Position numbers and translations under genes: made by a program. The notes beneath the pieces are model-generated. The model worked only from the letters and a program-made list of their open reading frames with translations, had not been told where the DNA came from and did no database searches. Source: Neofusicoccum parvum (taxonomy: Eukaryota > Ascomycota > Dothideomycetes > Botryosphaeriales > Botryosphaeriaceae). Taken from it: DNA of 64,000 bases. The DNA lies in assembly GCA_020912385.1 (NCBI GenBank), contig CP087219.1, forward strand, positions 248,001 through 312,000, given 5' to 3'. This document shows, piece by piece, positions 1 through 10,067 of the stretch; within the stretch, counting starts at the first letter, position 1; the number at the start of each line of letters is the position of its first letter.

Positions 1-898
1 CAACCACATGTTCGACCGTGAAGACTTCGTCAAACGCGCGTACAACGGCGAGTACGAGCCAATCGGCAGCGACCACCCCGACTGGGAGAATTACACCGTC
101 AACAACACCAGCATCTAGCACGGCAAAGAAAAAGACTACTACGCCCGCACAATCAGGTGACATGAGGAGTGGATGAGTATCTACGCGGGCATCGGCATCG
201 CTGACTGAAACGACACCATCCACATCCGCAACCCGACCAAGTTCATCTTCAACGCCACCTAGCCCATCGACTTCACCAACAACCACCTCAGCACCTCCCG
301 AAATGACAGCAGCAGCGGCACTGACCTGGAAGACCGCTACCTGGAGGGCATCTGCAACGCCTTCCGCAACTGCGTGGACCAAGTGACGATGCTGCCGGCG
401 GGCACGAAGAAGAACACGCTGATCACGTACGCGGTCAACGCGTACGTGTCGGCCAACAACGGCGGCACGCGCGTGTGGAACTACGTGCGCGAGAACCCGC
501 GGGCGATCGCGTTCCACGCGTACACGCAGGGCGCGGCCGTGGTCACTGGGGTCATCAGCGCCGCGCTGTACGACACCTGGAAGGGCAGCGGCACCGAGAG
601 CCAGCACCAGGACCTCGAGAAGTGCTCGACCGCCGGCACCGAGGCCGGCACCCTCGCCGCCATGGTCACCCACACCACCACCACCACCGAGACCATCACC
701 AGCATCCAGACCATCCTGCAGACCATGACGGCTACACAGTACACTGCTGCTTTCCAGATCACCCCGGGTACCTGCATGATGTGCTATGCTGGGGAGTGTG
801 CCGCCCCGGATACTAAGAAGATGAAGGCGAGGCGCGTGGGTAGTGGGACTGTGGGCGTGGCCGCAAGGCTAAGTGGCATGCGTAAACTAAGCTGTTAG
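1..898 (+). pseudogene. Decayed gene of unknown family, four in-frame stops
   Basis: Reading frame 2 stays protein-like from the left edge to the TAG-terminated end at 898 but is broken by TAG at 116-118, TGA at about 161-163, TGA at about 206-208 and TAG at about 260-262. Between the stops the frame gives ordinary protein sequence rich in Asp, Asn, Tyr and Trp, and after the last stop an open stretch of about 210 codons holds a Thr-rich run (about 690-720) and a short Cys cluster (CMMC) near the C-terminus. Each stop can be explained by a single C-to-T or G-to-A change from CAG, CGA or TGG, the pattern left by RIP or cytosine deamination. I do not recognise the family. The 174-codon open part starting at 374 could be mistaken for an intact gene, but its frame clearly continues upstream through the stops. 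The 5' end lies outside the window. Confidence 0.6.
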
Positions 899-1087
899 AA
901 GTCGTAACGCAACCTTGCTGGACAGAGCGATCCTGGCAACCGGCGTTTGTGTTTTTTTTTTTTTCTTGAATACGTTTGGTTCATTGTCTATCTACTGCAT
1001 TCCTTACATTGCATGGCCCGGAAAAACTAGCACTAGTAGAAGAAAACCAAATTCTCATTGAATACTGCCATCACCTGGCTCATCATT

Positions 1088-2375
1088 TTACGTGTTCGTA
1101 GATGCGAACACGGTGGAAGTGATTATGACTACAGTTGGAGTTGTAGCTGATGATCCAGAAGACAAGCCTGGGTTGTGAGCAAAGTCTCCGCTGAGGAAGA
1201 CTACCAGGACTGCAGCATACCTACTTTTAGTCAGCATGTGTGTATTTGATTGAGAGCACGTACTCACGCAGCCGTTGCAGCAAAGACTTCCTGTCTTTTT
1301 GCATTCGTAAGCAGTGCTAATGACCCGGCGAAGGCAATTGTAAAGCCGCAGAGCATTCCAATCCGAGCATTTTGGGATTCTACGAAGTAGAGCCCAAGTA
1401 CCGCACCAATCAAGAAGATCGTCGCCAAGATGGAGCTGATCACACTGACTACCCTTTCGACGGTCTGATGTCTGACGTAGTCTTCGTAACGACCAGCTAC
1501 CTTTTCCTATACTGCTGTTAGTAATGGAGTTCCACTGATGAGCAAAGTGGAAACATACCCGGAAAAGGAAAGCGAGTTTTCCCTCAAAGAGCCTTGTTAG
1601 ACGATCCGGCCTCGGAAGTTCCTTTAGTGCGCAGAGATCTTGATCATTCTCCATGCTCAAATGCTTGCTCAAGCTATCACTGATCATTGTTTCTTGTGGC
1701 TGTTTCCAGTCAGGGTCCTTCGAAAAGACTTGGCGGTTGGCTTTCAGGGCACGGCGCTCCGGCGATGTGAAGGACAAAACTTGATTGTATAAGACGAGTG
1801 CTTCTTCTGAAAGGTACTGGTCAGCGGAAGATCTAACTTAGATATCATCGCTACAGCACTCACGGTATTCTTTGACTTTTTTCCTGATCTCCATGACCAA
1901 TTCTCGTATTGCCATAGCCTTGTCATTACCTCCACGTGCCGCTTCAACCAGAGTATCCCAGTTTCGAGCACAGGCACGCATCGAGTTGTCGAGTTTGGAA
2001 TCCCTCTTCAAGAATGTCCAGTCTATCTTCAAGGGAAGAGAGCTCATTCTCCAAATATAAAAGATTCCGTGCCGACGTCCGATCAAATCTGCGGAATATG
2101 GTTCCGGTCTTGTCAGGGTCATCAACAAGGAATACTGAAAAAGCCGGATAACCATCCAGATACTGATCCCAGGTCTTTTTGATTGGCGTTCCGGACGTCT
2201 TAACTCCGACTTCCTCATCAGGTGCCTTCTGTGCTCGTATCCTTGTCGTGCCTTGGCCTGTGCTCGCCATTGTGGGGACTGACGTTTCTCTCATCTCTGA
2301 ACCCATCTGCTTCAAATTTCTTGTGAGAGAACTTCCTGAGATACTGGAGAGCTTTTTCGCGCTTGTGCTCGGCAT
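1088..2375 (-). pseudogene. DUF6594-domain membrane protein with a one-base frameshift
   Basis: The predicted protein matches the fungal DUF6594 pattern: a 'YLDGYPAFSVFL' start, then 'IFRRFDRTSARNLLYLENEL', an 'ALVLYNQVLS' segment, and C-terminal hydrophobic helices around 'AYAAVLVVFLSGDF'. Three introns are inferred: 1863-1807 (GTGAGT), 1558-1507 (GTATGT) and 1267-1221 (GTGAGT), each restoring the family frame. Exon 1 cannot be read in one frame. The first half ends in 'RLDILEE' and the second half resumes with 'DSKLDNSM' one base out of phase. Removing one C from the CCC run at 2002-2004 (plus strand) joins them. This is either a real null mutation or a homopolymer sequencing error. The family function is unknown; members are predicted to be membrane proteins. 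There are no close partners: the neighbours are the pseudogene at 1-898 and a weak ORF. Confidence 0.7.
2002..2004 (-). other. Frameshift point in DUF6594 gene
   Basis: A CCC run (GGG on the coding strand). Upstream codons read in one frame and downstream family-conserved codons read in another, with one surplus base here. Confidence 0.6.
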
Positions 2376-2805
2376 GCCGGATGTCTGCCTTACAGCACCG
2401 GTGAGGACACAGCCTGGGTACAGCCTCGCGATTGCCCCACATCACTCTCCAAATTCGGAGTGCTGCAGCCTTAGCCATGCACAAGCTCGAAATTAGCTAC
2501 GTCATAACCAATGAGCGAACTCGATGCTGCCCAAGGACTTCACCAGAAAGCAGTGACCACGTATTACCACAAACTACCAAGAGTCGGCCCTCCGATTCAG
2601 ATTCGAACGAATTCCCACGTTCCAGCAATGCGGCCAGCACAACATTCTCCTCCACGTCCCTTACTCATCAATCATCACTCATGGTCGCAGTCAGCCAAGG
2701 GAAACTAGAGCGACGTGTGAAGTCGGCCGTTGGCAACTTTAAACAAACCTTTATTCCCCACCGAGGTAAGTCGACTTGCTCTAATGTCCTTTAAATATAT
2801 ACACT
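2376..2805. other. Intergenic, about 430 bp
   Basis: Upstream region of the DUF6594 gene and possible leader of the next ORF. An AT stretch (tttaaatatata, about 2791-2802) sits just before the ATG at 2806. Nothing else seen. Confidence 0.5.
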
Positions 2806-3372
2806 ATGTCCTTTTTTATGCGGCTCCCTTCCCTAAATGATCCAACAGCAACCTTATCGTCCAGCCGCCAAAAGTTGTCACGTTGGTGGCACAGACACCA
2901 TGCGCGAAGCCAAACTCAGATAAATGAGAACTCAAGCTCGAACTCAAACAACGATAATGAAGTGACTGTGTCTACACCAAACTCTACGATCGGCGAACCC
3001 ATAATTCGCATCTTCGCCCCTGGACCCGACCTCCCGCCCGAGCAAGAAAGTCACGTGACTATATCCTTAGTCATCATTCCGTCTCGCGGGGGACAGCCTC
3101 CTCTCGTCCTGCAGGTGCAGGGGTCATCTCCAGACTACGCCGCCCACGTCCACGCTTCCCCACAAGGCGAAGCCGCAACGGGCGCCGTCGCCGCCGTGGC
3201 TCCTTCCGCCGACGCGCCGACTGCTGCTACGTCACAGCGGTTCACCACTCCGTCAGACGACCCCGGATCGTCAGGAATAAACTTCGACCCCCGGACGGCG
3301 CTCGTCTACTTGGGGCGACCTGCTGCTCCATTGGCCGCGCCCCTGCAGCGGGATCGGCGACCCGGCGACTGA
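2806..3372 (+). CDS. Hypothetical protein, 188 aa, low complexity
   Basis: A single uninterrupted frame from ATG 2806 to a TGA at 3370-3372. The N-terminal 40 residues are basic and Ser/Arg-rich, followed by an Asn/Ser tract, a middle part of possible beta-strand character (VTISLVIIP, PLVLQVQG at residues 82-106) and an Ala/Pro-rich tail. There is no signal peptide, membrane helix or motif that I recognise. No intron is needed. GC rises strongly toward the 3' end, so part of the openness may be due to composition. It may be a lineage-specific gene or a chance ORF. Confidence 0.35.
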   Translation: MSFFMRLPSLNDPTATLSSSRQKLSRWWHRHHARSQTQINENSSSNSNNDNEVTVSTPNSTIGEPIIRIFAPGPDLPPEQESHVTISLVIIPSRGGQPPLVLQVQGSSPDYAAHVHASPQGEAATGAVAAVAPSADAPTAATSQRFTTPSDDPGSSGINFDPRTALVYLGRPAAPLAAPLQRDRRPGD

Positions 3373-4273
3373 GAAGGGACAAGCATCGCGAGCAACTTGG
3401 CAAAGTGGGCCGATTTGTTTTTTTTTAGCGGAAAAAAAGCTGGTGCGGTATCTATTTTGCTTCGATAAAAGAGGGTATCATGAAGCTTTTTTTTCATGTT
3501 TTCCTGGGTATAGCGTTTCGAAAGGGAATAACGAGTATTGTCAATTCACGGAAAGAGCCTCCCATACGAAAAATTTCTCCTTTCGCCAACCCCCCCTTTC
3601 CTCTCAAAACATTTCCAACATTAAGCTCCCTTTGGCGCGTTATACCTATGTAGTTCCTCCCTTTACTACTCCGAATGAGATTCCCAAGTGTGAAAAGCGG
3701 TCTCGACGACGTATAGTCAATCAATACCGCGTACGGGTGTTACGGTGGCCTTGCAAACTCCAGAAGATTACCCAGGGTCATCCTTCTTCGTTTACGCAGC
3801 ATTCATATTTCCTTTCGTGTAAGATTAGAGAAACCTCCAGGTCAACCGGGGGAAAGGAGTCCTTTGTGCAGGGATTCATGAAGGGTCCATGTATGTACTC
3901 CAGAAAAGGGATAGATAGTTTTACAAGTGTCGATATGTGGCCAAGACGGTTTGGAAGATAACATGCACCCAGCGGACGTGCTTGACTTGGCCGAATGTGA
4001 GGGCCTCTCCGGTGTGCAACGGTGGTGGGAGCCTGGAATTCGGAATCCTGCTGGAAAGCAAATTGCGTCTGCCGGATTGGGGGTATCAACGCTCAACGCT
4101 TGCAAACGAAGAACAGCAACGAGACATAGGAAAACGTATAAACAAACAGGATACAGTGGGTTCCGGCCAGACGCGTTGGCTTGAGCAGGTGGTTCCGGCG
4201 GGTGCGGGCTGTGGGGAAGACGCAGATCCAGTGGCAGTCCCGGTCCAGTGGAAGTGGGGCGCGACGGGTTAGT
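3373..4273. other. Intergenic, about 900 bp
   Basis: Lies between the hypothetical ORF and the 3' end of the Ras-like gene. Open stretches exist (for example 3443-3961) but have no recognisable protein character. It probably holds the 3' untranslated regions of both flanking genes. Confidence 0.5.
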
Positions 4274-5114
4274 TCACTTGCCCTGCAGCTTGCGCTTCAG
4301 CTTGGTAAACACGTCATCCGGCTCCTTCTTCTCCGCCTTGGAGGAGACGATGCGCTCAGCGAGGCCTCTGAACGCATCATCGATGCCCTGGTCGTTCAGG
4401 GCCGAGGTCTCGAAGTAGCCGCAGCCGCGCTCCTTGGCAAACGAGGCACCTCTGCTCAGATTGGCGCGTTCGGCTTCAGGGAGGGCCAGGTCGATCTGGT
4501 TGGCGACAATGCACACGGGCAGGGTCTTGCGGCCCTTGGGGTCCTTGAAGTGGTTGGCGATGAAGTTGAAGACGTTGATGACGGTGTCAACGCTCTCGCG
4601 CTGTGCGGGCGAGAAAACCAGCATGACGCCGTCAGCCTGGCCGATCTGGTGGACGGCAATGGGGGTGTCCATGTGGACGGAGAAGGTGTCGTTGATGGAC
4701 AGCATGTAGTCGTCGTTGTTGCTCAGCTTGACGAGCTTGGAGCCGCTGATGCGGTCGCCTGGGCTGAAGCGAAAATGCGTGTGGCCGTAGCACAGCTGGC
4801 GCGCAGGGAGGGGTCAGCCAATTGACGTCGAGCGAGCTGAGGTCGCGTACCTTCTTGACGAGCTCCGACTTGCCGACGCCGGTGTCGCCCATCACGGTGA
4901 TCTTGAAGTTGTCGCGCATGCGGTTGGGGTTGGCGGGCATGCCATTGTCCAGGGGCGCGAGCGAGGGCTGGGTCGCGAGCGAGGGCGACGAGACGCTGTC
5001 GATGCTGCGCTGGCCGTCGCGCGACGACAGGCTGCGGATGCTCGAGACGGTGGAGCCGGGCTTCGTGGGCTTCTTCATGTTCTGGTGGCTGTGCTTGGGG
5101 CGGGGCGACTCCAT
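4274..5114 (-). CDS. Ras-like small GTPase, 261 aa
   Basis: Two exons, 5114-4851 and 4795-4274, separated by a 55-bp GT-AG intron (gtacgc to gccag), encode 261 residues. A Ser-rich N-terminal extension of about 65 residues precedes the G domain. The P-loop reads GDTGVGKS, the G4 motif is NQID and the G5 motif TSA. The switch II region is abnormal: where Ras has DTAGQ the protein has 'MDTPIAVHQIG', lacking the DxxG glycine and roughly ten residues shorter. There is no C-terminal CAAX box (it ends KLQGK), so farnesylation is unlikely. It probably acts as a signalling GTPase of altered hydrolysis or as a pseudo-GTPase. It is transcribed divergently from the Ppn2-like phosphatase gene, with 454 bp between the starts. 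Confidence 0.85.
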
Positions 5115-5568
5115 TATTTGCTCCCAGGCGAAGGGGGAGAGCGAGGGGGAGGATCGCGGTCGGGGGGAGATATGGGCGCTGGACTTGGGCAGTGAGGGCG
5201 GCGCAAGTCAGGCACGGGGCCGGACGGGCGCTGCCAGTGGCTGTCGGGCCGTAAGGGCAGAGTCAGCTTGGCGGAGAGAGCCGCTGGGAGGATGGTGCGG
5301 CGGGCTGCCAGGGCGGGCTGCCAGGGCGGGCTAAGCCAGCCCAGCAGCGACCGCGGCTCTGCACTGCGCGTGCACGCTACGCTCCCGCGTGCGAAGCCAA
5401 ACACCACCGCGGTCCTCGCTGCCCGGCGCCCATTCGAATGCGCAGGGAGCGTTGTGGGTCGTCGCGCGCAACTTCCCCGCCGAGCAGATCCGCATCTCTT
5501 CCCAGCGCGCCATCCCGTTCGGGGAAGGCCCGATAGCCCTGCCAGCAGCCCTCCGACCTCCGTGCGCC
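5115..5568. promoter_or_regulatory. Divergent promoter region, Ras-like GTPase / phosphatase
   Basis: 454 bp between two divergently transcribed ATGs, GC-rich. It contains a short tandem repeat of about 13 bp (gcgggctgccagg, 2.6 copies at about 5299-5332). No clear TATA box was seen. Confidence 0.5.
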
Positions 5569-7350
5569 ATGGCGAGCAGCGACGACGATTACGACGCCTG
5601 CCGCCGACCGCGCCGCCCTGCGCTGTCTTCGCCAGAGACCTCCGTCTCGCCGCCCCCAGCCCGCCAGCCCAGACACCTGCACCCGCCGTCGTCCAGCGCC
5701 TTCCACGCGCGCCCTCAGCCGCAATCCTTCTCTCCTTCTGCTGCGCCGCCGGCACGCGCTTCCGATGCGGCCCTAGAAGCTGCACCTCACCACGCCAGCC
5801 GACCGTCCACGCGACACCAACCTCCGCACCACTCGCACCACCTCCAGCACCTCCAGCCGCACCCGCAGCCGCGACGCTTCCGCCGTCCGTCCTCCGACAG
5901 CAGCTCCTCGTCCGCCACCCTCGTCTCCGCCTACTCGCCGCCCCCCTACCGCAAGGTCGACTACCGATACATGGCGGGCCCATCGTCCAATGGTCTCTTC
6001 AAGGAGTATGAGGTGACCAGCGACGACGAGCTCCCCACCCACCGGCCGGCCCGGGGAGACAGCCGCAACTGGCAGCAGCATCGCCCGCTCATCGAGGGCG
6101 TCACTAACGAGTGGCGCAAGCACGTACACGACCCGGAAGCCGATGACGACGACTTCTACTACAGCGACAAGCAGAATTGGTACACTCCCGCCATAGTCAC
6201 CCTCATCGCCGCCCAACGGATCCCGAGGAGAGTCCAGCGCGCCGCACTGACCGTCGTTGCCCTCATCATTGTTATCGTGTTTTCGTGGAGGTGGTTCCTT
6301 GGTCCTTTCTGGACGGAACAGAGCCAGCTGAGCACTGCGCTCGTTGGCCCCCAAAAATACGGATACTTTGGTTCCAATGCTCGGCCTGCCTTTACCGACA
6401 TGGTCCAGGTTAAAACGCTAGATCCCAGTCTTCTCCCTACCACTGCCGCCGACAGACAGCGTCTCGTGGTCGTAGGAGACGTGCACGGCTGCAAGCCGGA
6501 GCGTGAGTTCATCCTTCTATAAATAGTATATCATTTGTCTGACATCATACCCCTAGTCGTCGAGCTGCTCCACAAGATCGACTTCCGCCCTGCCAGCGAT
6601 CACCTCGTCCTCACCGGCGACATCATCTCCAAGGGTCCCGACTCCACCGGTGTCGTGGACTTTGCACGCGACCTCCACGCATCCTGCGTCCGCGGCAACC
6701 ATGAAGATCGTGTTCTCCTTTCCCGAAAAGCTATGAAGGTCGCCGAGGCCGACATGAGCTCAAACAAGCAGCTTGGGGAGGACGAGGCCCGCAATGGCGG
6801 CAACAAGAAGGACAAAGCTCTGGCAAAAAAGTTCAATGCCAAGCAGATCGAGTGGCTCGAGCAGTGCCCGGTCATCCTGAGGGTCGGCCAAATAAAGGGC
6901 ATGGGCGAGGTTCTCGTCGCACACGGAGGCCTGGTTCCAGGTGTGGACTTGGACAGGCAAGACCCATTCCAGGTGATGAACATGCGCACCATCGATCTGG
7001 ACACCAAGGTGCCAAGCGCCGACCGCGATGGCGCGCCGTGGTACAAGGTAGGTTATTGGCTCTCAGCTTTAGTGCTCACGTCACGCTAATAACTTTATCT
7101 TTAGTTCTGGAACTACTACATGAAGTCTCTCCCTAAAGAAGAGCGTGCCACCGTCATCTACGGCCATGATGCCAAGGTGGGCTTGAACATCAAGAAGTAT
7201 AGCAAGGGTCTTGATTCGGGCTGCGTCAGGGGCGGTAAGCTCACCGCGCTCGTCATCGAGGCGGACCACAAGGGTGGACCCGCGAAGCAGAGTCTTGTGC
7301 ACGTCAAGTGTAGCGAGTACATCAGCCAAAGTGAGGACAAGAAGAGATAA
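5569..7350 (+). CDS. Calcineurin-like phosphoesterase, Ppn2-type vacuolar endopolyphosphatase
   Basis: Three exons (5569-6502, 6557-7047, 7105-7350) encode 556 residues. The N-terminal 220 residues are disordered and rich in Pro, Ser and His. One membrane helix follows at about 224-243 (TVVALIIVIVFSWRWF), and then a PPP-type metallophosphatase domain with the metal-binding motifs GDVHG, GDIISKGPDS, GNHED and YGHDAKVGL. This layout, cytosolic tail, single anchor and lumenal phosphatase, is that of yeast Ppn2 (YNL217W), a zinc-dependent endopolyphosphatase of the vacuole. The specific substrate is inferred from family membership; a Ser/Thr phosphatase role is the alternative. Introns are GTGAGT...CCCTAG and GTAGGT...TTTAG. 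ATG 5569 is preferred over upstream in-frame codons because it has a good context (gccATGG). Confidence 0.85.
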
Positions 7351-7846
7351 TCTTTGTCCTGTCGTTTTTCAGTCTTCATAGGTTTCCATGGCATTACGCA
7401 CTAGCTCACTATACATATTTCTACGAGCTGCCATCATCAAGAACTATCACGGCGTTAAGTACGGGGAATGACATGGAAGGGTATCATTTTTTGTTATCTG
7501 GCATCGAGGCATCAGGATCTTAGCAGGGAACAGGTAAGCACCGAGCAAAGGCCATGTTTATTTAGCGGGTAATTGTGAAAGCGGATACCCGGGCAACCCT
7601 TTTCTCCTACAAAAGGGAAGGAACAAAGGGGGGGATTAGGCATCACTTTTCCATCGTTGCTACGAGAGCGAGCGAGCGAGCGAGCGAGCGAGCGAAACAG
7701 GCGTTTTGGATATCATCATTGGATAGCAAATGACGGGCACTTATGCGCCCTTGTCGTGCAGGAAACAAAAATCAATTTTCCGGATTTCATACACTCGCCC
7801 GCTCCCGTGAGCCACCCCATCCGCAACACCCTCGTCCAGGTCCTCA
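7351..7846. other. Convergent 3' region, about 500 bp
   Basis: Lies between two gene ends. Apart from the GAGC microsatellite listed separately, nothing was seen. Confidence 0.5.
7666..7695. repeat. (GCGA)n microsatellite
   Basis: About seven copies of a GAGC/GCGA tetranucleotide directly visible in the sequence, between convergent genes. Confidence 0.9.
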
Positions 7847-8866
7847 TCACGCCCCCCGCCGCGTCCCCAGCTCGCTCGCCTTCGGCACCGCCGCGCTCGC
7901 CTGCAGCTCCTGCGCCCCGTCCGCCGGCCGCCGGTAGTACCGCCCTCTTCCCGCTCCGCCGCCGCCGCTCGTCACCGTTCCGATCGGCGAGACCAGAGAC
8001 TGCGCCGACGTGACGAGCGACGGCGTGTAGACGCCTGCGTTGCCGTGCGGCGAGACCGCGCCGCCCGGCCGGAAGGGGCTGGCAGCCGGCGACTGCGGCT
8101 GCGCGGGCGACGACTGGCCGTGGTAGAAGGGCTGGTGCTGCGGCGGCGGGGACGCGGCGTCGAGCTGGTGCGCGGCCGGGGGGCCGGGCTTCTCGAGCGG
8201 GATGCTGCTCCCGTTGGCCGGGCCGGAGCGGTGCGGGTGCGCGGTGTGGAGGGGTGGAGGCATGCTTTTGTTGGGGCTGAGGGGCAGCCCGGCGCGGCGG
8301 TGCCGGCGCAGGGCGAGGCTGAAGGTGGTGAGGGCGGCGAGGAAGAGGGCGAATTCGATGGCGCCGATGACGGGGACGGCGACCATGATGGCCTGGCGGT
8401 CGTCGTAGGGTTCGGAGGGTTCGTAGTAGGCTGCGTCGTAGGCCCCGGAGGAGGCCCAGGAGGAGGCGAGGGAGGCGGCGTGGGAGAAGGAGATGAGCCA
8501 GAGGATGAGGAAGAGGATGTCTAGGGTGAGGGTCGCCCAGCCGTTGTATGCACGGGAGGAGCCGAGAGTGGCGACGAGGTGGTAGGTGGAGGTTATGATA
8601 GTTGCGGATGCCTGGATGGTGGTTGGGTTAGCCTCGTCGAAGCGACAATAGAAAACATTGGATGTTGAGGTTTCTGGGGACAGATACTGCCTTGCCAGAG
8701 TATAATATCTTACAATTGAGATTGAGTAGAAGTACGCATCGGACAGGTAATGGTGGAGGTGGTAGGCGTTAAGACCTAGAACGATGAGGGCTAAGATAAG
8801 TTGCATGATACGTAGGCCTGTAAACCAGGCTGGGACGGCAACAACATGGCCAGGACGACTAGACAT
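7847..8866 (-). CDS. MARVEL-like four-helix membrane protein
   Basis: The frame is open throughout and ATG 8866 gives 339 residues. The N-terminal half holds four hydrophobic helices (one begins 'LRIMQLILALIVLGL', others 'SATIITSTYHLVATL', 'LTLDILFLILWLISF' and 'VIGAIEFALFLAALT'), the arrangement of fungal MARVEL-domain proteins, which sit in plasma-membrane or vesicle membranes. The C-terminal 150 residues are Pro/Ser/Gly-rich and cytosolic. An in-frame 102-base segment, 8713-8612, starts GTAAGA and ends CCAG; removing it fuses 'FYSISI' to 'ASATII' and gives a cleaner second helix, so it is probably an intron and the protein 305 residues. An upstream in-frame ATG at 8914 adds 16 residues and is less likely. 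Confidence 0.7.
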   Translation of the reverse strand: MSSRPGHVVAVPAWFTGLRIMQLILALIVLGLNAYHLHHYLSDAYFYSISIVRYYTLARQYLSPETSTSNVFYCRFDEANPTTIQASATIITSTYHLVATLGSSRAYNGWATLTLDILFLILWLISFSHAASLASSWASSGAYDAAYYEPSEPYDDRQAIMVAVPVIGAIEFALFLAALTTFSLALRRHRRAGLPLSPNKSMPPPLHTAHPHRSGPANGSSIPLEKPGPPAAHQLDAASPPPQHQPFYHGQSSPAQPQSPAASPFRPGGAVSPHGNAGVYTPSLVTSAQSLVSPIGTVTSGGGGAGRGRYYRRPADGAQELQASAAVPKASELGTRRGA

Positions 8867-10067
8867 GGTGGACAATAAATTTGAAGAAATTGGGGGTAAA
8901 AGAAGCCTCTTCAAATGTGGGCAACAAGTATTTTAATGTGCAGACCAGACAAACAGAAGACCTCGAAGGCCTAAACGGGAAGGTGATTGCTATACAAGTA
9001 CCGCTTTGCAGGAAGCTGGGTCCGCGAGAAGTGGCGGACAGAATGAAAAGAGGACGAGCGATGAGAAGAGGCAAGAGAAATGTTTTACGTCCAAGGTCCA
9101 TGATAGTTCAATTTTCTTGTCCTACCAATATCCTCTCAGCCTTTCAGCTGTGGGCCCGTTGATTTGTCTCTGCGAAACCGGGCGGAAACGAGGGGGGAAA
9201 TAGCTATTCTTAAACACCACCATGCAGGAGCTGGACCCTTCGCATTCCCAGTCTTAACCATGCGCCTATCCGTCATACGCGAAAGGCTGTGGATAGAGAG
9301 ACGGAAGCCGGCAGCATTTATGCGCGATCGCCAAGGATGTGAAGCAATCATAGCTAGGTGACACGTTATTTGTACATACTCGTTTGCCTCCTTGGGGGCG
9401 GAAACCGAGTCCGAGTAAACCTATGAACAATGCAAGAGAGCGATGATGTGTGTCAGCCTTTTCACTGGGGCCGAAACATTTGACATTGGTTCAGCCGTTA
9501 GCCAAAAACGTGCCGATGCGATGGTTCGATCTATCTCCGGTGAGGCTGAGCAAGTGACACAAGGTCACGCCCGGCGTCTGCCTGGAAGCCAAAGCCTGCA
9601 ATCGGCATGGCAACTTCCGTTCGAGGTGGGATATAGCTAGTCTCTGCCAATGGCAGGCTGATTACGAGCGTTTGGCGAGTTGCGGTGGTCCCCACGTGGT
9701 ACGAGGCAACGCAGTGAGTCGACATTGCTTGGCAAGCCTTGCCATTGCTCCAAGACTTGGCCTCCGTCTTTGTATTCTTTGGAAAACTTGATGGACTCTC
9801 CAGCAACGAGACGATGTTCATTCCGGAGACTTCTGCTGGTTGTTGAATAGAGAGACCATGCGAACGAAATTTACGTTGATAATATCGAATTTCTCAATCA
9901 GACTTGGAATTGCGGCATCCAGCCTGGTATGGATAATCTCCGTAATGCAACGTGGCTCGAAGACATGGTAGGACAAAATTGATTCGGGTATCACACGTAC
10001 AAACATAGCCCACAAGCTGGCTGAGCTTTCACCCCCATTATAGTAACGCCCCGCACCTTTACATCCA
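8867..10067. other. Intergenic, about 1.2 kb
   Basis: Upstream of the MARVEL-like gene and downstream of Vps34. Short ORFs on both strands have no protein-like features. Nothing else seen. Confidence 0.5.

Noticed and set aside
3443..3961. 172-codon ORF on the plus strand
   Set aside because: No recognisable motif, no good start context, and it lies in the likely 3' region of the Ras-like gene.
5389..5568. Upstream in-frame ATG 5389 as start of the phosphatase
   Set aside because: It would add 60 residues of unconserved sequence; ATG 5569 has the better context.
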